A DNA stretch of 64,000 bases from Arenibacter algicola (GTDB taxonomy: Bacteria > Bacteroidota > Bacteroidia > Flavobacteriales > Flavobacteriaceae). Below are positions 8,377-18,124 of the stretch, piece after piece. Numbering within the stretch: the stretch's first letter is position 1; each line of letters starts with the position of its first letter. The notes below the pieces were generated by a model that was not told where the DNA came from, did not search any database, and worked only from the letters and a program-made list of their open reading frames with translations. The stretch is from NCBI RefSeq assembly GCF_018860365.1, contig NZ_JAHKPO010000031.1:1-64000 (forward strand). Direction: 5' to 3'. The position numbers and the translations under genes were made by a program.

Positions 8377-11208
8377 ATGGCGGATAATGCAACGATAAGG
8401 CTTAATAAAGTCCTAAGAGAACTTAATATTTCATTGGACCGTGCGGTAGACTATCTCGCGTCCAAAGGGCATGATATAGATGCACGGCCTACCACTAAAA
8501 TATCCAATGAGGTGTATCAAGTTCTATTGGACGAGTTCCAAACGGACATGAGCAAGAAAGTTGCGTCCAAAGAGGTGGGTGAAGAAAAGAGGAAGGAAAA
8601 AGAAGCTATAAGATTACAACTGGAGCAAGAGCAGGAAGAGAAAAAGCTTGCAAGGGAAAAGAGGGCCGAGAAAGATAATATTATCAAAGGTCGAGTGGAA
8701 CTTGCTGGTCCAAAAACTGTCGGAAAGATAGATTTGGATGCGGGCAAAAAACCAGCGCCTGTCGAACCGGTTAAAGCGGAAGAGGCGGCTCCTGAAAAAG
8801 CACCGGAAAAAGCTCCTGAAAAAGTAGAGGAAAAGACTCCTGAAATAGTAGCCAAGGAAGAGCCTAAGGTAGAAGTTCCAGAGAAAGTGGAAGTTTCTGA
8901 GGCTAAGAAGGAAGAAGTGGCTCCAAAACCTGAAACCGTTAAACCAGAAGAGGTTAAAGAGGTTAAGGCGGTGAAGGAAGAGAAGAAGGAAGAGAAGAAG
9001 GATGAGGCTCCTGCGGAACAGGATGCTTCGGGGGAAAATGAGGTCATTGCTACCAAGTATCAAAAACTAAGTGGCCCAAAAATTATGGGGGACAAAATAG
9101 ACCTCACAAAATTTGAAAAGCCCAAAAAGAAAAAAGAAGCACCAAAACCTGGTGATGCTTCCGATAGGAAAAAAAGAAGGAAGCGTATTGTTTCCAAACC
9201 TGGTACTGACTCTACGAGCAGACCGCCAGCGGCAAAAGGAAGAGGTCCTGTTGTAAGGAGGGCTCCCGGTCAGCGTTTTGTGTCGAATGCCAAGGTAGAA
9301 CCTACCGAGGAAGATGTACAGAAACAAGTGAGGGAAACCTTGGAGAAACTTCAAGGTAAATCCAAAAAAGGGAAAGGTGCCAAGTATAGACGGGATAAGC
9401 GGGATCAGCACCGTCAACAAACTGAAAAGGACCTGGAGCAACAGGAACTGGAAAGTAAAATATTAAAGGTTACGGAATTTGTTACCGCCAGTGAGGTGGC
9501 TACCATGATGGATGTGCCTACTACTAAAATTATATCTGCATGTATGTCCCTTGGAATCATGGTAACCATGAACCAGCGATTGGATGCGGAGACTTTGTCC
9601 ATTGTGGCCGATGAATTTGGTTATGAGGTAGAATTTGTAACCGCCGACTTGGAAGAAAGTATTGTGGAGGAAGTGGATTCTCCGGAAGATTTGAAGCCAA
9701 GAGCTCCGATTGTTACAGTAATGGGACACGTGGATCACGGTAAGACTTCATTGCTGGATTATATAAGAAAGGAAAATGTAATTGCCGGAGAAAGCGGAGG
9801 GATCACCCAGCACATTGGTGCTTACGGGGTAACTTTGGAAAATGGTCAAATGATATCCTTCTTGGATACTCCCGGTCACGAGGCGTTTACCGCAATGCGT
9901 GCACGTGGTGCACAAGTTACGGATATAGCTATTATTGTAGTTGCGGCGGATGATGATATTATGCCACAGACCAAGGAAGCCATAAGCCATGCGCAAGCAG
10001 CGGGTGTTCCTATAATTTTTGCAATCAATAAAATTGATAAGCCTACTGCCAACCCTGAAAAGATTAAGGACGGTCTAGCCCAAATGAACCTATTGGTGGA
10101 AGATTGGGGTGGTAAGATACAGTCCCATGATATTTCGGCCAAAACAGGGCTTGGAGTTAAGGAGTTGTTGGAAAAAGTACTTTTGGAAGCTGAACTTCTG
10201 GAATTGAAGGCCAATCCTAATAAGTTGGCTTCAGGTACCGTAGTGGAAGCCTTTTTGGATAAGGGTAGAGGATATGTATCAACTATACTTGTTCAGGCGG
10301 GTACTTTGAAAATAGGTGATTACGTCTTGGCCGGAACTTGCAGTGGTAAGGTAAAGGCTATGCACGATGAACGAGGCAATAGTATTAAGGAAGTAGGGCC
10401 GTCAAGACCAATATCTATATTGGGATTGGACGGGGCTCCTCAAGCAGGGGATAAGTTCAACGTTCTGGAAGATGAACGTGAAGCTAGGCAAATTGCTACC
10501 AAGAGATCCCAATTGTTGCGTGAGCAATCGGTTAGGACACAAAGACATATTACTTTGGATGAGATTGGACGACGTATTGCGTTGGGCGACTTTAAAGAAT
10601 TGAACATAATCCTTAAAGGGGATGTGGATGGTTCCGTGGAGGCCTTGACAGATTCGTTCCAGAAATTGTCTACAGACGAAATACAGGTTAATATTATCCA
10701 TAAAGCGGTTGGTCCAATTACGGAATCGGACGTATTGTTGGCTTCTGCTTCGGATGCGGTTATCATTGGATTTAATGTGAGACCTATGGGCAATGCCAGA
10801 CAGGTGGCCGAGAAAGAAGAAATAGATATTAGAATGTACTCTATTATTTATGATGCCATCAATGATCTTAAGGATGCTATGGAGGGTATGTTGTCGCCTG
10901 AAATGAAAGAAGAGATTACAGGAACGGCGGAAATTCGTGAAACCTTTAAAATATCCAAAGTGGGTACCATTGCAGGTTGTATGGTGACCAGTGGTAAGAT
11001 CTTTAGAAATTCAAGTATTAGATTAATCAGGGACGGTGTGGTTATCTACACGGGAGAGTTATCTTCACTGAAGAGGTTTAAGGACGATGTTAAAGAGGTG
11101 TCCAAAGGTTATGACTGTGGATTGCAGGTTAAAAATTATAATGATATTCAGGAGTTGGATATCGTGGAAGCATTCCAGGAAGTGGCTGTTAAGAAGAAAT
11201 TGAAATAG
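8377..11208 (+). CDS. infB: Translation initiation factor IF-2
   Basis: A GTPase that places initiator tRNA on the 30S subunit and promotes subunit joining. The 943-residue protein begins with an IF2_N helical domain (1-55), then a long low-complexity Lys/Glu/Pro linker (about 60-330), and a second IF2_N domain near 365-415. The G domain contains MGHVDHGKTS (P-loop, about 449-458), DTPGHEAF, NKID and SAKTGLG. Domains II-IV follow to the C-terminus. It starts 43 bp after nusA and ends at the terminator at 11246-11272. Confidence 0.97.
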   Translation: MADNATIRLNKVLRELNISLDRAVDYLASKGHDIDARPTTKISNEVYQVLLDEFQTDMSKKVASKEVGEEKRKEKEAIRLQLEQEQEEKKLAREKRAEKDNIIKGRVELAGPKTVGKIDLDAGKKPAPVEPVKAEEAAPEKAPEKAPEKVEEKTPEIVAKEEPKVEVPEKVEVSEAKKEEVAPKPETVKPEEVKEVKAVKEEKKEEKKDEAPAEQDASGENEVIATKYQKLSGPKIMGDKIDLTKFEKPKKKKEAPKPGDASDRKKRRKRIVSKPGTDSTSRPPAAKGRGPVVRRAPGQRFVSNAKVEPTEEDVQKQVRETLEKLQGKSKKGKGAKYRRDKRDQHRQQTEKDLEQQELESKILKVTEFVTASEVATMMDVPTTKIISACMSLGIMVTMNQRLDAETLSIVADEFGYEVEFVTADLEESIVEEVDSPEDLKPRAPIVTVMGHVDHGKTSLLDYIRKENVIAGESGGITQHIGAYGVTLENGQMISFLDTPGHEAFTAMRARGAQVTDIAIIVVAADDDIMPQTKEAISHAQAAGVPIIFAINKIDKPTANPEKIKDGLAQMNLLVEDWGGKIQSHDISAKTGLGVKELLEKVLLEAELLELKANPNKLASGTVVEAFLDKGRGYVSTILVQAGTLKIGDYVLAGTCSGKVKAMHDERGNSIKEVGPSRPISILGLDGAPQAGDKFNVLEDEREARQIATKRSQLLREQSVRTQRHITLDEIGRRIALGDFKELNIILKGDVDGSVEALTDSFQKLSTDEIQVNIIHKAVGPITESDVLLASASDAVIIGFNVRPMGNARQVAEKEEIDIRMYSIIYDAINDLKDAMEGMLSPEMKEEITGTAEIRETFKISKVGTIAGCMVTSGKIFRNSSIRLIRDGVVIYTGELSSLKRFKDDVKEVSKGYDCGLQVKNYNDIQELDIVEAFQEVAVKKKLK

Positions 11209-11245
11209 CCGGATATTCCTTATATAAAGAGTAAACTATAAAAGA

Positions 11246-11272
11246 AAAAAGCGACCTAATTGGTCGCTTTTT
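11246..11272. terminator. Bidirectional terminator after infB
   Basis: gcgacc (11251-11256) pairs with ggtcgc (11262-11267), flanked by AAAAA on the left and TTTTT on the right, so the hairpin works in both directions. It terminates infB on the plus strand. On the minus strand it coincides with the end of the SPOR-domain gene. Confidence 0.85.
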
Positions 11273-11627
11273 CTGGTTTTAAGAGCATGGCACTCGGATA
11301 TTTTTGCCTTACTTCTATAAGTTTTCGCTCCCCTTCCAATTGGGTCTTAAATCTTCCTATCCTAACCCTGTAGCTCGGGGATTCAAAATCTATTTTTGTG
11401 GGCCAATCGGGGAAATCCTTATCTACATTGGCCTTCAGGGTTTCTGCTTCCTGAAAGGAGCCAAATCCAACCTGAATTCTATAATGGCTGCTGTTTTCAT
11501 TCACAGATTTGTAGATTCCAAGTAGGTTTGTGATCTTTTCGTCTTGCTGAATGTTGATATTGCCCTGTTGTCCGTGGCAATAAAATACGGAACAGGCTAA
11601 AATAAGGGTAAAAGAAATGGTTTTCAT
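11256..11627 (-). CDS. Small secreted SPOR-domain protein
   Basis: A 123-residue protein with a signal peptide (residues 1-19, MKTISFTLILACSVFYCHG) and a SPOR domain at about 45-120 (HYRIQVGFGSFQEAE..., YRVRIGRFKTQLEGE). SPOR domains bind peptidoglycan lacking stem peptides, which concentrates such proteins at the division septum. No other domain is present, so it is a minimal periplasmic SPOR protein of unknown specific role. It is convergent with infB and shares its terminator, and it has its own minus-strand promoter at 11659-11688. Confidence 0.85.
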   Translation of the reverse strand: MKTISFTLILACSVFYCHGQQGNINIQQDEKITNLLGIYKSVNENSSHYRIQVGFGSFQEAETLKANVDKDFPDWPTKIDFESPSYRVRIGRFKTQLEGERKLIEVRQKYPSAMLLKPEKATN

Positions 11628-11658
11628 AGGGTATTTATGTTATGAAATTTAGACAGTA

Positions 11659-11688
11659 CAAATGTAAATTATTCAGAATCAATCAAAA
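11659..11688 (-). promoter_or_regulatory. Promoter of the SPOR-domain gene
   Basis: Read on the minus strand, a -33 TTTTG (11684-11688) and a -7 TACATTTG (11659-11666) are separated by 17 nt, a good Bacteroidetes match. The start codon lies about 30 nt downstream. Confidence 0.55.
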
Positions 11689-11765
11689 GATTTTATTTTT
11701 ATTTAGAATTGGTATAAATTATAAATTATCAATACCTTAACATTTCCCAAATAAAGTCTAATGCG

Positions 11766-11773
11766 TATTTTTG
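11766..11773 (+). promoter_or_regulatory. Probable -7 box of the actABCDEF-coxBA operon
   Basis: TATTTTTG matches TAnnTTTG and stands about 84 nt before the actA start. The best upstream partner is a weak TTTC at 11743-11746, so only the -7 element is convincing. Confidence 0.4.
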
Positions 11774-11856
11774 CCATCAATTTGAGCATGGTCAAACTAT
11801 TTGTTATTGTGAATGTATAAATATCATGCCAAACTTTCGATAGAAATATTTTTAAT

Positions 11857-13185
11857 ATGAAAAAGGTTCCATACCGCAATCTAATTTCTAAAGTTTTAGG
11901 TGTCAGTCTGGTAGTAGTATTACTGCTTTCAAATTCCCTTCTTGCTCAAGAATCTGCTGTGGCTTCATCGGGTGAAGGTGATGCTGCTAAGGGTAAACAG
12001 TTGTTTAACCAGAATTGTGCCGCGTGTCACGCTTTGAACAAAAAGATGACAGGTCCGGCCTTGGCGGGAGTCACTGAAAAGTATGATAAGGAGTGGCTTT
12101 ATCAGTGGGTAAAGAACAGTCCTGCAATGATCAAAGCCGGGGATGCCGACGCCTTGAAAATTTACAATGAGTACAATCAGGCGGCAATGACACCTTTCCC
12201 GTTATTGTCCAATCAGGATATTGATGATATCCTGGCTTACACCGATGCTCCTCCTGTAGTAGCTGTGGCTCCTGTTGCAGTTGCCGATGGTGCGCAAGGT
12301 GGTGGAGGTTCCTCCGGTATTTCCAATGAGATTATATTGGGTGCACTGGCCTTGGTTTTTGCCCTGTTGGTGATGATGTTGGTTTTGGTAAACAAAACCT
12401 TAAGACGTATTGCGGAGGCCAACGGAGTGGTTTTGGAGAAGGAGTTGGCGGAGAAGAGGTTGCCAATTTGGAAGGCATTTGCCCAAAATCAATTTTTGGT
12501 TCTAGTGTTTTCTATTTTTCTTTTATTGAGTGCTGCCTATTTTGCATATGGTTGGATGATGCAGGTTGGTGTTGATCAGGGGTATGCTCCTATTCAACCT
12601 ATTCATTATTCCCATAAAATTCACGCTGGAGATAATGCCATAGAATGTAAATATTGTCACTCTTCTGCTAGGGTTTCCAAAACTTCTGGAATACCATCCC
12701 TAAATGTATGTATGAACTGTCATAAGTCCATTTATGAATACAAAGGAAATCCAGAGGGTCCAAGTCAGGAAGATTTGGCAAATGGGTATACCAATGAATT
12801 CTATACTGGTGAAATCAAGAAATTGTACAAGGCAGTAGGATGGGATGAGGAAAATCAAAAATATACTGGAGAATCCAAGCCGGTAGAATGGGTTAGAATC
12901 CATAATCTTCCAGACTTTGCTTACTTCAACCACTCCCAGCACGTTTCTGTTGCGGGTATTGAGTGTCAGACTTGTCATGGTCCTGTTGAGGAAATGGAAA
13001 TTATGTATCAATATTCCCCGCTGACCATGGGATGGTGTATAAACTGTCACCGTGAAACAAATGTTAAGGTAGAGGGTAATGAGTATTATGAAAAGATTCA
13101 TGCTGAACTTTCCCAAAAATATGGGGTAGATAAACTTACGGCCGCTCAGATGGGTGGATTGGAATGTGGTAAGTGTCACTATTAA
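11857..13185 (+). CDS. actA: Alternative complex III subunit ActA: membrane-bound multiheme cytochrome c
   Basis: An electron-transfer subunit of the menaquinol:cytochrome c oxidoreductase. The 442-residue protein has a signal sequence (1-30), then a class I cytochrome c domain with CAACH (54-58). Two hydrophobic helices follow (about 158-180 and 211-235). The periplasmic pentaheme domain has CKYCH (264-268), CMNCH (285-289), CQTCH (370-374), CINCH (394-398) and CGKCH (437-441). The total is six heme sites, five of them in the ActA core and one in the N-terminal fused domain. It is the first gene of the complex III-oxidase operon and begins after a 229-bp intergenic region carrying the likely promoter. 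Confidence 0.93.
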   Translation: MKKVPYRNLISKVLGVSLVVVLLLSNSLLAQESAVASSGEGDAAKGKQLFNQNCAACHALNKKMTGPALAGVTEKYDKEWLYQWVKNSPAMIKAGDADALKIYNEYNQAAMTPFPLLSNQDIDDILAYTDAPPVVAVAPVAVADGAQGGGGSSGISNEIILGALALVFALLVMMLVLVNKTLRRIAEANGVVLEKELAEKRLPIWKAFAQNQFLVLVFSIFLLLSAAYFAYGWMMQVGVDQGYAPIQPIHYSHKIHAGDNAIECKYCHSSARVSKTSGIPSLNVCMNCHKSIYEYKGNPEGPSQEDLANGYTNEFYTGEIKKLYKAVGWDEENQKYTGESKPVEWVRIHNLPDFAYFNHSQHVSVAGIECQTCHGPVEEMEIMYQYSPLTMGWCINCHRETNVKVEGNEYYEKIHAELSQKYGVDKLTAAQMGGLECGKCHY

Positions 13186-13220
13186 TCAAACTAACTAGAA
13201 GATAATTTCAGATATATAAT

Positions 13221-16200
13221 ATGTCATCAAACAAAAAATACTGGAAAAGCGAGGCGGAATTAAACCCCAACGATTCCATTGTTGAGACGCTAAGACAAAA
13301 TGAATTTGTTCAAGAGATTCCTGTAGATGATTTCTTGGGTGATAAGGAGACATTGGCGGCATCTTCGACCAACAGAAGGGATTTTCTTAAGTACGTCGGA
13401 TTTAGTACGGCTGCGGCTTCATTGGCAGCATGTGAGGGTCCGGTGACCAAATCTATTCCTTATGTGGTGAAACCGGACAATATTATTCCCGGGGTGGCCA
13501 ATTTTTACGCCACTACCATTGCGAATGGTTTTGATTTTGCCAGTATTTTGGTGAAAACCCGCGAGGGTAGACCAATTAAGATAGAAAATAATACCGATGC
13601 AAAAATTGGCGGTAGTGCCAATGCGCGTGTTCAGGCTTCTGTATTGTCATTGTATGATAGTACTCGTTTGCAAGGGCCTACCTTTAATGGGGAGCCTATT
13701 GCTTGGAGCGATTTGGATGCAGCGGTAAAATCCAAATTGGGGTCTTTAAAAAATTCAACTAAAAAAATCGCGATATTATCGCAAACATATGCAAGTCCTT
13801 CTACTTCTAGATTGATTGCTGAATTCAAGGAAGCATACGTAAATGTGGATCATGTTACTTATGATGCCATATCCGAGGATGCTGCGCTTTCTGCTTTTGA
13901 AGCCAAATACGGTGAAAGGGCGTTGGCGGATTACAATTTTGAGAATGCCGAAATCATTGTTTCCTTCGGTGCCGATTTCTTAGGGGACTGGCAAGGTGGA
14001 GGATATGATAGCGGATATTCAAAGGGTAGGGTTCCTAAAAATGGAAAAATGTCCAAGCATGTGCAGTTCGAGGCCAATATGTCCTTGACCGGTGCCAATG
14101 CTGATAAAAGGGTTCCTTTGACTCCATCCGAGCAAAAAGTGGCCTTGGCCTATTTCTACGGAAAACTTAATGGCACTGCCGGTAGCGGTAATCTTCCTGA
14201 AAGTGCAAAAGCTGCATTGGATGCAGTGGCGGCCCAGGTGCTTAAGAATAAATCAAATGCCGTTGTTGTTACTGGAATAGAGGATGTTAATGCCCAGTCG
14301 GTTGTTTTGGCCATTAATGAAATGTTGGGAAGTAAGGCGTTCGATTCTGTAGCTCCCAAGTATGTAAGGCAAGGTAATATTATGGCGGTTAATGCCTTGT
14401 TGTCCGATTTAAAAGCTGGCAAAGTAGGAGCTTTGTTTTTGGACGGGGTTAACCCGGCATACTCGTTACCAAATGCCGCAGATTTTGCGGAAGGGATCAA
14501 GAATGTTGATTTAACAGTGGCCTTCTCCACCAATAGAAATGAGACTACAGAATTGGTGCAGTACGTTGGTGCTTCAAACCATTATTTGGAATCTTGGGGC
14601 GATGCCCAATTAAAGAAAGGGCATTATAGCCTAATGCAGCCTACCATAAAGGAGTTGTTCGATACTAGACAGATCCAAACGGCTATGTTGCAATGGTTGG
14701 ATAGTGATAAAACTTATTACGATTATATAAAAGAAACTTGGAACGCTGGAATATTGGCGGGTAGTGACTGGAGTCAGGCATTGCACGACGGTGTTTTTGT
14801 TGCTTCTCCGGTAATGGATGAAGCTGTTGTTGCGGCTGCTGCCCCTAGTGTAGCGGAAGAAGCGGAAATGACAGCGGAGGTTCCTTTGGCTTCTGCAATC
14901 AGAAGTTTATCCGGTGCTACGGCAGAAGGTATGGAGCTTACCTTGTATTCCAAAGTTGGGATGGGTGACGGACAGCAGGCAAGTAACCCTTGGTTGCAAG
15001 AGTTCCCTGATCCTATAACCAGAGTTTCTTGGGATAACTATGTAACCGTTTCCAAAGCTGATGCGGAGAAATTGGCCTTGGTCAATGAAAATGTGGCCGA
15101 TGGTGGTTTAAACGGGAGTTATGTAAAACTTACTGTTGATGGTGTTTCTGTTGATGGTGTTCCTGTAATTGTACAGCCAGGTCAGGCACCAGGTTCTTTG
15201 GGACTTTCTTTTGGATACGGGAAAACTGTGGGAATGAAAAGTGAAATGCAAACAGGGGTGAATGCCTATGCATTGTATAAGGACTTTTCCAACACCCAAT
15301 CGGTAAGCATAGAAAAGTCTTCTGGGATGCATGAGTTTGCTTGTGTGCAATTGCATAAGACGTTAATGGGTAGGGGAGATATTATTAAGGAAACTACCTT
15401 AGAGATATTTAATACAAAAGATGCCAAGGAATGGAATGTTGTTCCTGTAGTATCATTGGATCATCAGGAAGTTCCTGCTACTTCGGTAGATTTGTGGGAT
15501 AGTTTTGACCGATCAATAGGACATCACTTCAACTTGTCCATAGATTTGAATGCCTGTACTGGTTGTGGTGCTTGTGTTATAGCATGTCATGCTGAAAACA
15601 ACGTACCGGTCGTAGGAAAGGCTGAAGTAAGAAAATCTAGGGATATGCACTGGTTGCGTATCGATAGGTACTACAGCTCGGAAGAGACTTTTGCACAGGA
15701 TGATACCAAGAAAGAAGAATTCGATGGCCTGTTCGGGGATAAGGGATCCTTGGGTGGATTTGGTGAAATGGAAGATCCATCAGCCAATCCTCAAGTGGCA
15801 TTCCAGCCTGTAATGTGCCAGCATTGTAACCATGCACCATGTGAGACAGTTTGTCCTGTAGCGGCAACTTCACACGGACGTCAGGGTCAAAATCATATGG
15901 CTTATAACAGATGTGTTGGAACTAGGTACTGTGCCAACAACTGTCCATATAAAGTGAGGCGATTCAACTGGTTCTTGTACAATGAGAACGATGAGTTTGA
16001 TTACCACATGAACAATGACCTAGGTAAGATGGTCATCAATCCAGATGTTACCGTTAGGTCTAGAGGTGTTATGGAAAAATGCTCTATGTGTATCCAAAAA
16101 ACCCAGAAGACAATTTTGGATGCCAAACGGGATGGCCGTGTTGTAAAGGATGGGGAGTTTCAAACCGCCTGTTCTGCAGCCTGTAGCAATGGTGCAATGA

Positions 16201-16340
16201 AGTTTGGGGATGTAAATGATGCCGAGAGTGAAATTGTAAAATTAAAGGAAAGTAACCGCATGTATCACTTGTTGGAGCATGTTGGGACTAAACCAAATGT
16301 TTTTTATCACGTGAAAGTGAGGAATACGAATGAAGCTTAA
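13221..16340 (+). CDS. actB: Alternative complex III subunit ActB: molybdopterin-oxidoreductase-like iron-sulfur protein
   Basis: A large periplasmic-side subunit of 1039 residues. A twin-arginine-like motif (NRRDFLK, 51-57) is followed by a hydrophobic stretch ending in SLAAC, so Cys71 is a likely lipidation site. Residues about 75-700 resemble a molybdopterin oxidoreductase that in this family has lost its cofactor. The C-terminal ferredoxin part (about 770-1010) carries CTGCGACVIAC (from Cys779), CQHCNHAPCETVC, CVGTRYCANNC and CSMC plus CSAAC, binding four Fe-S clusters. It lies 35 bp after actA and 33 bp before actC. A low-complexity Ala/Glu segment sits near 535-560. Confidence 0.95.
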   Translation: MSSNKKYWKSEAELNPNDSIVETLRQNEFVQEIPVDDFLGDKETLAASSTNRRDFLKYVGFSTAAASLAACEGPVTKSIPYVVKPDNIIPGVANFYATTIANGFDFASILVKTREGRPIKIENNTDAKIGGSANARVQASVLSLYDSTRLQGPTFNGEPIAWSDLDAAVKSKLGSLKNSTKKIAILSQTYASPSTSRLIAEFKEAYVNVDHVTYDAISEDAALSAFEAKYGERALADYNFENAEIIVSFGADFLGDWQGGGYDSGYSKGRVPKNGKMSKHVQFEANMSLTGANADKRVPLTPSEQKVALAYFYGKLNGTAGSGNLPESAKAALDAVAAQVLKNKSNAVVVTGIEDVNAQSVVLAINEMLGSKAFDSVAPKYVRQGNIMAVNALLSDLKAGKVGALFLDGVNPAYSLPNAADFAEGIKNVDLTVAFSTNRNETTELVQYVGASNHYLESWGDAQLKKGHYSLMQPTIKELFDTRQIQTAMLQWLDSDKTYYDYIKETWNAGILAGSDWSQALHDGVFVASPVMDEAVVAAAAPSVAEEAEMTAEVPLASAIRSLSGATAEGMELTLYSKVGMGDGQQASNPWLQEFPDPITRVSWDNYVTVSKADAEKLALVNENVADGGLNGSYVKLTVDGVSVDGVPVIVQPGQAPGSLGLSFGYGKTVGMKSEMQTGVNAYALYKDFSNTQSVSIEKSSGMHEFACVQLHKTLMGRGDIIKETTLEIFNTKDAKEWNVVPVVSLDHQEVPATSVDLWDSFDRSIGHHFNLSIDLNACTGCGACVIACHAENNVPVVGKAEVRKSRDMHWLRIDRYYSSEETFAQDDTKKEEFDGLFGDKGSLGGFGEMEDPSANPQVAFQPVMCQHCNHAPCETVCPVAATSHGRQGQNHMAYNRCVGTRYCANNCPYKVRRFNWFLYNENDEFDYHMNNDLGKMVINPDVTVRSRGVMEKCSMCIQKTQKTILDAKRDGRVVKDGEFQTACSAACSNGAMKFGDVNDAESEIVKLKESNRMYHLLEHVGTKPNVFYHVKVRNTNEA

Positions 16341-16373
16341 TCAAATTAAAGGAACGTAACTATATATTAAATT

Positions 16374-18122
16374 ATGGCGTCGCATTACGAAGCACCTATA
16401 CGAAAACCCTTAGTTCTTGGAGATAAAGGATACCACGATGTAACCGTGGACATTGCAGCTCCGGTTGAAGGGAAAGCCAATAAGCATTGGTGGATTGTAT
16501 TTTCCATTGCATTAGCGGCATTCCTATGGGGTGTTGGCTGTATAATTTACACGGTATCTACGGGTATCGGTACATGGGGATTAAATAAAACAGTAGGCTG
16601 GGCCTGGGATATTACCAACTTCGTTTGGTGGGTAGGTATTGGTCATGCTGGAACCTTGATCTCTGCGGTACTATTACTGTTTAGACAGAAATGGAGAATG
16701 GCTATTAACCGTTCTGCGGAGGCGATGACCATTTTCTCGGTTGTTCAGGCGGGATTGTTTCCTATTATCCACATGGGTCGTCCATGGTTGGCTTATTGGG
16801 TATTGCCTATCCCTAACCAGTTTGGATCGCTTTGGGTAAACTTTAATTCGCCATTGCTTTGGGATGTGTTCGCAATCTCAACCTACCTTTCGGTATCTCT
16901 GGTATTCTGGTGGACAGGTTTGCTGCCGGATTTTGCTATGATACGTGATAGGGCGGTGAGGCCTTTCCAGAAGAAGATATACAGTTTAATAAGTTTTGGA
17001 TGGACGGGTCGCGCCAAGGATTGGCAGCGTTTTGAGGAGGTTTCCTTGGTTTTGGCAGGTTTGGCCACGCCTTTGGTACTTTCTGTGCATACCATTGTAT
17101 CCTTTGACTTTGCCACGTCGGTAATACCAGGATGGCATACCACCATCTTTCCTCCATACTTCGTTGCGGGGGCTATTTTCTCTGGTTTCGCCATGGTGAA
17201 CACCTTGTTGATCATCATGAGAAAAGTATGTCATTTAGAGGCGTATATTACTGTACAGCATATAGAATTGATGAACATAGTAATTATGTTGACCGGTTCC
17301 ATTGTAGGTTGTGCCTATATTACGGAGTTGTTTATGGCTTGGTATTCCGGTGTTGAGTACGAGCAGTATGCATTCTTGAACAGGGCTACCGGTCCTTACT
17401 GGTGGGCTTATTGGGCAATGATGACCTGTAATGTGTTCTCTCCACAATTCATGTGGTTCAAGAAACTTAGGACAAGTATCATGTTCTCTTTCTTTATTTC
17501 TATTGTGGTAAACATAGGGATGTGGTTTGAGCGTTTTGTAATTATCGTAACATCATTGCATAGGGATTACCTTCCGTCTTCATGGACAATGTTCTCCCCA
17601 ACATTTGTAGATATAGGAATATTCATCGGAACCATAGGATTCTTCTTTGTACTGTTCTTATTGTACGCTAGAACTTTCCCGGTTATTGCTCAGGCAGAGG
17701 TGAAGTCTATTTTAAAATCCTCTGGAGAGAAGTATAAGAAATTGAGGGATGCGGGCAAGCCTTTGTACGAGATATCCAAAAGTAAAATAGTTGTAAAGGA
17801 AAAGGAGCCTATCACTGATGATGTGTTGATGGGGGAAGTTGTTCCAAAGGCTGGTGATAAAGTAGGAGTTTCTGAACTTTTGGGAACTATAGGTACATTT
17901 GATCCTACCAAGGAGACCGCGGATGATCTTAAGAAGATCAAGGGTATTGGGCCTCAAATGGAAGCTACCTTGAATCAAATAGGAATATACACATTCGCAC
18001 AGGTTGGTCGTATGACAGATAAGGAATATGATCTATTGGATTCTATTACGGAGTCGTTCCCTGGTAGGGCACAAAGAGACGATTGGGCAGGACAAGCAAA
18101 GATTTTAAATAATAAGAAATAA
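16374..18122 (+). CDS. actC: Alternative complex III subunit ActC (NrfD/PsrC-like) with C-terminal helix-hairpin-helix extension
   Basis: An integral-membrane quinol-interacting subunit, 582 residues. Residues about 40-450 contain about ten hydrophobic helices of the NrfD/PolyS-reductase family. The roughly 120-residue tail is soluble and unusual. After a linker it contains DDLKKIKGIGPQMEATLNQ (about 515-535) followed by GIYTFAQVGRMT, a helix-hairpin-helix-like motif normally met in DNA-binding or NADH-dehydrogenase-associated domains. Family members are usually shorter, so this is a fusion, also common in Bacteroidota by general knowledge. It is followed by actD after 2 bp. Confidence 0.93.
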   Translation: MASHYEAPIRKPLVLGDKGYHDVTVDIAAPVEGKANKHWWIVFSIALAAFLWGVGCIIYTVSTGIGTWGLNKTVGWAWDITNFVWWVGIGHAGTLISAVLLLFRQKWRMAINRSAEAMTIFSVVQAGLFPIIHMGRPWLAYWVLPIPNQFGSLWVNFNSPLLWDVFAISTYLSVSLVFWWTGLLPDFAMIRDRAVRPFQKKIYSLISFGWTGRAKDWQRFEEVSLVLAGLATPLVLSVHTIVSFDFATSVIPGWHTTIFPPYFVAGAIFSGFAMVNTLLIIMRKVCHLEAYITVQHIELMNIVIMLTGSIVGCAYITELFMAWYSGVEYEQYAFLNRATGPYWWAYWAMMTCNVFSPQFMWFKKLRTSIMFSFFISIVVNIGMWFERFVIIVTSLHRDYLPSSWTMFSPTFVDIGIFIGTIGFFFVLFLLYARTFPVIAQAEVKSILKSSGEKYKKLRDAGKPLYEISKSKIVVKEKEPITDDVLMGEVVPKAGDKVGVSELLGTIGTFDPTKETADDLKKIKGIGPQMEATLNQIGIYTFAQVGRMTDKEYDLLDSITESFPGRAQRDDWAGQAKILNNKK

Positions 18123-18124
18123 TT

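Noticed and set aside
8517-9063. Two long minus-strand frames opposite infB
   Set aside because: They mirror the Lys/Glu/Pro/Ala-rich linker of IF-2, whose codon bias keeps antisense frames open; the Ser/Thr/Phe-rich translations have no family character.
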